From positions 1-33,146 of the forward strand of contig JADZEE010000165.1 of the NCBI GenBank assembly GCA_020850735.1: DNA of 33,146 nucleotides, in the 5' to 3' direction. The position numbers and the translations under genes are program-made. Every line of letters starts with the position of its first letter. Position 1 is the first letter of the stretch. A model generated the notes under the pieces. The model saw nothing but the letters and a program-made list of their open reading frames with translations. It ran no database searches and had not been told where the DNA came from. Shown one piece after another: positions 29,946-33,146 of this stretch. The DNA comes from Gammaproteobacteria bacterium (GTDB taxonomy: Bacteria; Pseudomonadota; Gammaproteobacteria; JADZEE01).

Positions 29946-31966
29946 GGTGGCTCCACCGCCTCCAGTAATGCGTTGCGGAACCGATCGATACCGAGGCGCC
30001 AGCCCTGCGGCACCAGCAGGGTGAACTGCTCCGATTCGACGATTGCGGGCCCGGTCAGCCCGTGTCCGCTGAGCAGGCGGTCGTGGGCGTAGACGGGCAC
30101 TTCGGCCGGCGGCTGACCCGGCCCCGCAACGATCACGCGCGCGCCCTTGCGCGCCGTGCTCACGTCCGTGAGCGCCGGTTCGGTCGCGGTGAGACTGACG
30201 CGGGGAACCGGCGAGCGGGCGAGCAGGGCGATGCTCCCGACGATCGCGTCCGCAGCGTGCCCCGCGCCCGGTAGCGTGCGCACGGCGGCGACGAGATCAT
30301 CCGGATGGTCGAGCGCGTCGATGGCCACCGGCACCAGCGTCTCGATGCCATCGCCGTTGCGGCGCACGAACAGCTGCAGTTCGAAGCTCATGCTCTCGAG
30401 TGCGAAGCCCTCGCCGCGCATGTCGCGCTCGGCCTCGGCACGCATGCTCGCGACCGCGCGGCGCATACGCTCGAGGGTGTCGCCCGCGGCCAGGGGCGCG
30501 GCGATGCGACGGTAGTACGGATGACCGGCATCGAGCAGCGAGGAGCCGAAGGCGGACGAGACGGCGGCGTACGGCGTCACGACGACGCGCCCGATGCCCG
30601 CATGCCCGGCGATCGCACAGGCATGTATGCCCCCTGCCCCGCCGTAAGCGACCATGAGGGCCGGCTCATCGCCGGCAAGCTGCGCGCGGACCTCGGCGAC
30701 GGCGCGCCCGAGATCGGATTCGAGCTGCGCGCGGATCCGGGCCGCCGCCTCCTGCACGCTGATCTGCAGCGGCCCCGCCACCGCGCGTTCGATTGCGGCG
30801 CGCGCCCGCTCGGCGTCCAGGCGCATGCTGCCGCCGAGAAAATAGTCGGGATCGAGAATCCCGGCCGCGAGGTTGGCATCGGTCAGGGTCGGTTCGCTGC
30901 CGCCGAGCGCGAAACAGGCCGGACCCGGGACCGCGCCGGCGGATTCGGGCCCGATCTCGAGGGCGCCATTGGCGACACGCACCAGGGAACCGCCGCCCGC
31001 TCCGAGCGCACGGATCGCCAGCATGGGCAGGTTGCAGGGAATGCCCTCGACCTGCGGCTCGAGGGCGAAGCTCGGTTGCTGCGCGCACACGTAACCGATG
31101 TCGAACGACGTGCCACCCATGTCCGTGGTGATGAGCCGTCCGGCGCCATACAAACGCCCGATCTCGCGCGCACCGAGCAGACCCGCTGCCGGACCGGAAT
31201 TATAGGTGTTGATGGCGCGCGTCTTGGCAACCCGCGCCACCGTACCCGTGTTGTGTCCGATGAGCAGGTTCCTGCGAAAGTGCAGGCGCCGCAGATCCTC
31301 GCCCGCCTTGTAGAGCAGACGGGCCAGCTTGGCGTGGATGTAGGCGTTGAGCACGGTGGTGTTGATGCGCAGCCGGTAACCGTCACGCGGGGTGATGTCC
31401 GCCGACAGGAACACCGGTACCGATCCGAGGTAATCGCGCGGGTACTCGGCCTTGATGGTTTCTCGCACCAGTCGCTCGTTGTGCGGATTGCACTGCGCAT
31501 TCACGAGCGCCACGACCAGGCAGCGAGCGCCCTGATCGATGAGCGCCTGAGCCGCCTCCAGGACCCGCTCGCGCGCGGGAGCCCGTATCACCTGGCCATC
31601 GGCGTCGGTCGCCTCGTCGAGCCCGGCGACCATGTCCGGGCCGACGAGCGGAGGCCGGCCGCCGGGATCGCGCGTCGGCGCCTGCGCTTCCTGACCGGCG
31701 GTCACCAGCAAGCCGATCTTCGCGCCATCGCGCTCGATGATGGTGTTCGTACCGATCGTGTTCGAGAAACGGATGACGTCGGTGTCGTGAAGCAGATCCT
31801 CGACGGGAACCGCGAACGCGCGTGCGCCGGCCTTGATGCTTTCCAGGAAACAGACCGTCAGGTCGTGCGGTGTCGTGGGGACCTTGACCGTACGAACATT
31901 GCCGTCGCAGTGCACGAAGCAGTCCGTGAACGTGCCGCCGGTATCGATGTCGATGGTGTAGCCCAT
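29942..31966 (-). CDS. HyuA/AcxA-type ATPase subunit of the ketone carboxylase (ApcA-like)
   Basis: A protein of 674 residues (about 70 kDa) with intact actin-like ATPase motifs: IDTGGTFTDCF (Asp8), TTDMGGTSFDIG, ALGAGGGSLVRV and AYGGAGGIHACAIAGHAGIG. The ATG at 31966 is preferred because the family begins at this residue; the frame is open upstream to 32122 but overlaps tetR, and the ribosome-binding site is weak (GCGAAAG). It is the first structural gene after tetR (43 bp gap). The size matches the 70-kDa acetophenone carboxylase subunit, and the order of the carboxylase genes also parallels apcABCD with the URO-D gene inserted. Confidence 0.85.
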   Translation of the reverse strand: MGYTIDIDTGGTFTDCFVHCDGNVRTVKVPTTPHDLTVCFLESIKAGARAFAVPVEDLLHDTDVIRFSNTIGTNTIIERDGAKIGLLVTAGQEAQAPTRDPGGRPPLVGPDMVAGLDEATDADGQVIRAPARERVLEAAQALIDQGARCLVVALVNAQCNPHNERLVRETIKAEYPRDYLGSVPVFLSADITPRDGYRLRINTTVLNAYIHAKLARLLYKAGEDLRRLHFRRNLLIGHNTGTVARVAKTRAINTYNSGPAAGLLGAREIGRLYGAGRLITTDMGGTSFDIGYVCAQQPSFALEPQVEGIPCNLPMLAIRALGAGGGSLVRVANGALEIGPESAGAVPGPACFALGGSEPTLTDANLAAGILDPDYFLGGSMRLDAERARAAIERAVAGPLQISVQEAAARIRAQLESDLGRAVAEVRAQLAGDEPALMVAYGGAGGIHACAIAGHAGIGRVVVTPYAAVSSAFGSSLLDAGHPYYRRIAAPLAAGDTLERMRRAVASMRAEAERDMRGEGFALESMSFELQLFVRRNGDGIETLVPVAIDALDHPDDLVAAVRTLPGAGHAADAIVGSIALLARSPVPRVSLTATEPALTDVSTARKGARVIVAGPGQPPAEVPVYAHDRLLSGHGLTGPAIVESEQFTLLVPQGWRLGIDRFRNALLEAVEPP

Positions 31967-32009
31967 GGGAGCTTTCGCGCCAGGTGTGAGAAATCGCCGC
32001 GGCGCGTCG

Positions 32010-32633
32010 TCAGTCCGGGATACCGACGCCGCGCAGCACGAACGCGATGACCTCGGCATAAACCTGCGCCGGTGGCAGCTTGCCCTCGGGGCGGTGCCAG
32101 CGCAGCACCCAGTTGAGCGCACCGAATATGTTGAACGCGAGGATTTTCAAATGCCGTGTCTTGATCAGCTTGTGCTTGTGCAGCAGAGTGAGCTCGTCGA
32201 GGTAGATGTTCATCACCTCGAGCTGGATCGTCCGCGTCGCCTTGTTCATGCCCGGATCGAGCTGCTCACCGTTGACGAAAAAAATGCGTGATTCACGCCG
32301 GAATTCTTCCTCCGCCTCCAGATGCGCCCGCAGCAGGCTCTTGAACCGGGCGACGGGATCGGTCTGCCTGGCGACCGCGGCGCGCAGCGTCGCCGGCAGC
32401 TTGCGTACCGACGCGTTCTGGATCTCCTGCCACAGGCCTTCCTTGTTGCCGAAATGGTGGTAGATGTTCGAGATGCTGGTGTTGGTCGCTCGCGCGATGT
32501 CGCGGATCGAAGTGCCGCGGTAACCATGCGTCTCGAACAGTCCGGCCGCCACCTGCAGCAGCTCCTGGCGGGCATGCCCGCGCGCCATCACCTTGCGCCG
32601 TCCCGGTGCCGTTTGCGTCGGCGTCGCGACCAT
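32010..32633 (-). CDS. TetR/AcrR-family repressor of the carboxylase operon
   Basis: A protein of 207 residues. After a 15-residue basic tail the HTH is HARQELLQVAAGLFETHGYR, then TSIRDIARATNTSISNIYHH and FGNKEGLWQE, followed by a helical ligand domain (RAHLEAEEEFRRESRIFFVN, NIFGALNWVLRWHRPEG). The ATG at 32633 follows GGGAG. A perfect 18-bp palindrome lies 23 bp upstream, and its core recurs before the TonB receptor gene. It probably represses itself, the downstream carboxylase genes and the receptor until a pathway intermediate, perhaps an acyl-CoA, binds. Confidence 0.9.
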   Translation of the reverse strand: MVATPTQTAPGRRKVMARGHARQELLQVAAGLFETHGYRGTSIRDIARATNTSISNIYHHFGNKEGLWQEIQNASVRKLPATLRAAVARQTDPVARFKSLLRAHLEAEEEFRRESRIFFVNGEQLDPGMNKATRTIQLEVMNIYLDELTLLHKHKLIKTRHLKILAFNIFGALNWVLRWHRPEGKLPPAQVYAEVIAFVLRGVGIPD

Positions 32634-32655
32634 CTATCCCGCTCCCAGAGCTGTT

Positions 32656-32673
32656 ATGGAACGATCGTTCCAT
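32656..32673. promoter_or_regulatory. TetR-type operator upstream of tetR
   Basis: ATGGAACGATCGTTCCAT is a perfect 18-bp palindrome in the 129-bp gap between the marR stop and the tetR start. Its central 12 bp are identical to the site at 21192-21203. The position and symmetry are those of an autoregulatory TetR operator. Confidence 0.8.
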
Positions 32674-32762
32674 TCGGCGCTACGATAGCGGTGGCCGCAG
32701 GCAGTGTCAACGGGATGCGGGCGCATGACGGACCCGGCGGCAGAGGGCGCCCGCGGCCGCCT

Positions 32763-33146
32763 TCAGGCGGCCGAGCTGCGCTCGCGGGCCTCGAGGTTGG
32801 CCTTGAGCAGCACGAGCAGCCGGCGCAGCTCCTCGCGCTGGCCGCGCAGCAGCCCCGACAGCAGATCCGCGGACATGTCCAGCGCGATGCCTTCCATGCG
32901 CCCGAGCAGTGCCTCGACCTTGGACGTGTGAAATACGCACTTGGCGCGCCGGTCGTGCGGATGCGCGCGGCGCTCCAGCCAGCCGTTGCTCTCGAGCCGG
33001 TCGAGCAGCCCGCCGAGCGCCGCCTTGCTGAAACCCAGATCCTCGGCCAGCTCCGACTGCGTCACCCCGTCGTTGAAGTACAGCCGCGCCAGCACCCACC
33101 ACTGCGCCCGGGTGAGACCGAGCGTGCGCATCCGACGGTCGTACTC
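32763..33146 (-). CDS. MarR-family transcriptional regulator (3' part; same gene as at 1-196)
   Basis: This is the C-terminal part of the gene whose ATG is at 196. Bases 33020-33146 duplicate 1-127 and should be counted once. The visible part carries the winged helix and the dimerisation helices (VEALLGRMEGIALDMSADLL, RGQREELRRLLVLLKANLEA). Taken without circular joining, the frame is open at the right edge and would be called partial. Confidence 0.88.
   Translation of the reverse strand, partial: EYDRRMRTLGLTRAQWWVLARLYFNDGVTQSELAEDLGFSKAALGGLLDRLESNGWLERRAHPHDRRAKCVFHTSKVEALLGRMEGIALDMSADLLSGLLRGQREELRRLLVLLKANLEARERSSAA
33020..33146. repeat. Terminal direct repeat, right copy (circular contig overlap)
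   Basis: Identical to bases 1-127 in direct orientation and lies inside the same marR-type gene. It is best read as the k-mer overlap of a circular assembly path. Confidence 0.95.

Noticed and set aside
1..33146. Call as a typical plasmid
   Set aside because: The circular overlap alone does not show it; no replication, partition or mobilisation gene or iteron array was found.

Overview
The window looks like a complete circular contig from a GC-rich proteobacterium. Bases 1-127 are repeated exactly as the last 127 bases (33020-33146), and an intact marR-type gene reads in frame across that join, so the unit is 33,019 bp. The presumed host is Gram-negative: there is a TonB-dependent receptor, a Tat-exported molybdoenzyme and a periplasmic PQQ dehydrogenase. 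The genus cannot be told from sequence alone. I see no replication, partition, conjugation, integrase or transposase gene, and no rRNA, tRNA or CRISPR. An ordinary plasmid is therefore not established; a collapsed tandem amplification or an excised circle is equally possible. All genes but one lie on the minus strand.

Layout, following minus-strand transcription around the circle. (1) 32633-21231: a TetR regulator, then a tightly packed operon with two HyuA-like ATPase subunits, a small acetone-carboxylase-gamma-like zinc protein, a URO-D-fold protein, a HyuB-like subunit, an acyl-CoA ligase, a DUF35 OB-fold protein and an SCP2-type thiolase. The subunit set matches the ATP-dependent acetophenone carboxylase plus beta-keto-acid CoA ligase of anaerobic ethylbenzene degraders. 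(2) 21127-18423: a TonB-dependent receptor sharing the TetR-type palindrome, and a TauD-like dioxygenase pseudogene. (3) 18172-15142: a MerB-like protein and a cytosolic molybdopterin oxidoreductase. (4) 14349-15128: a MerR-type regulator, the only plus-strand gene. (5) 14129-3764: the gamma, beta and alpha subunits and TorD-like chaperone of an ethylbenzene-dehydrogenase-type Mo/Fe-S/heme b enzyme, then a PhyH-like dioxygenase, a GMC oxidoreductase, a secreted beta-barrel protein and a PQQ dehydrogenase. (6) 3584-2435: a decayed island with nucleotidyltransferase and HEPN remnants and a 5'-truncated Fic gene. (7) 1954-458: an HSL-type esterase and a VOC protein, then the MarR gene.

A working model (inference): the receptor imports a poorly soluble hydrocarbon-like compound. 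The periplasmic Mo enzyme hydroxylates it with water, and the PQQ or GMC enzyme oxidises the alcohol to a ketone. The Apc-like carboxylase converts the ketone to a beta-keto acid using ATP and bicarbonate, the ligase makes the CoA thioester, and the thiolase/DUF35 pair cleaves it. Two repeated operator types tie the modules together: ATAGT-N10-ACTAT upstream of marR, the esterase and the Mo operon, and GAACGATCGTTC upstream of tetR and the receptor gene.
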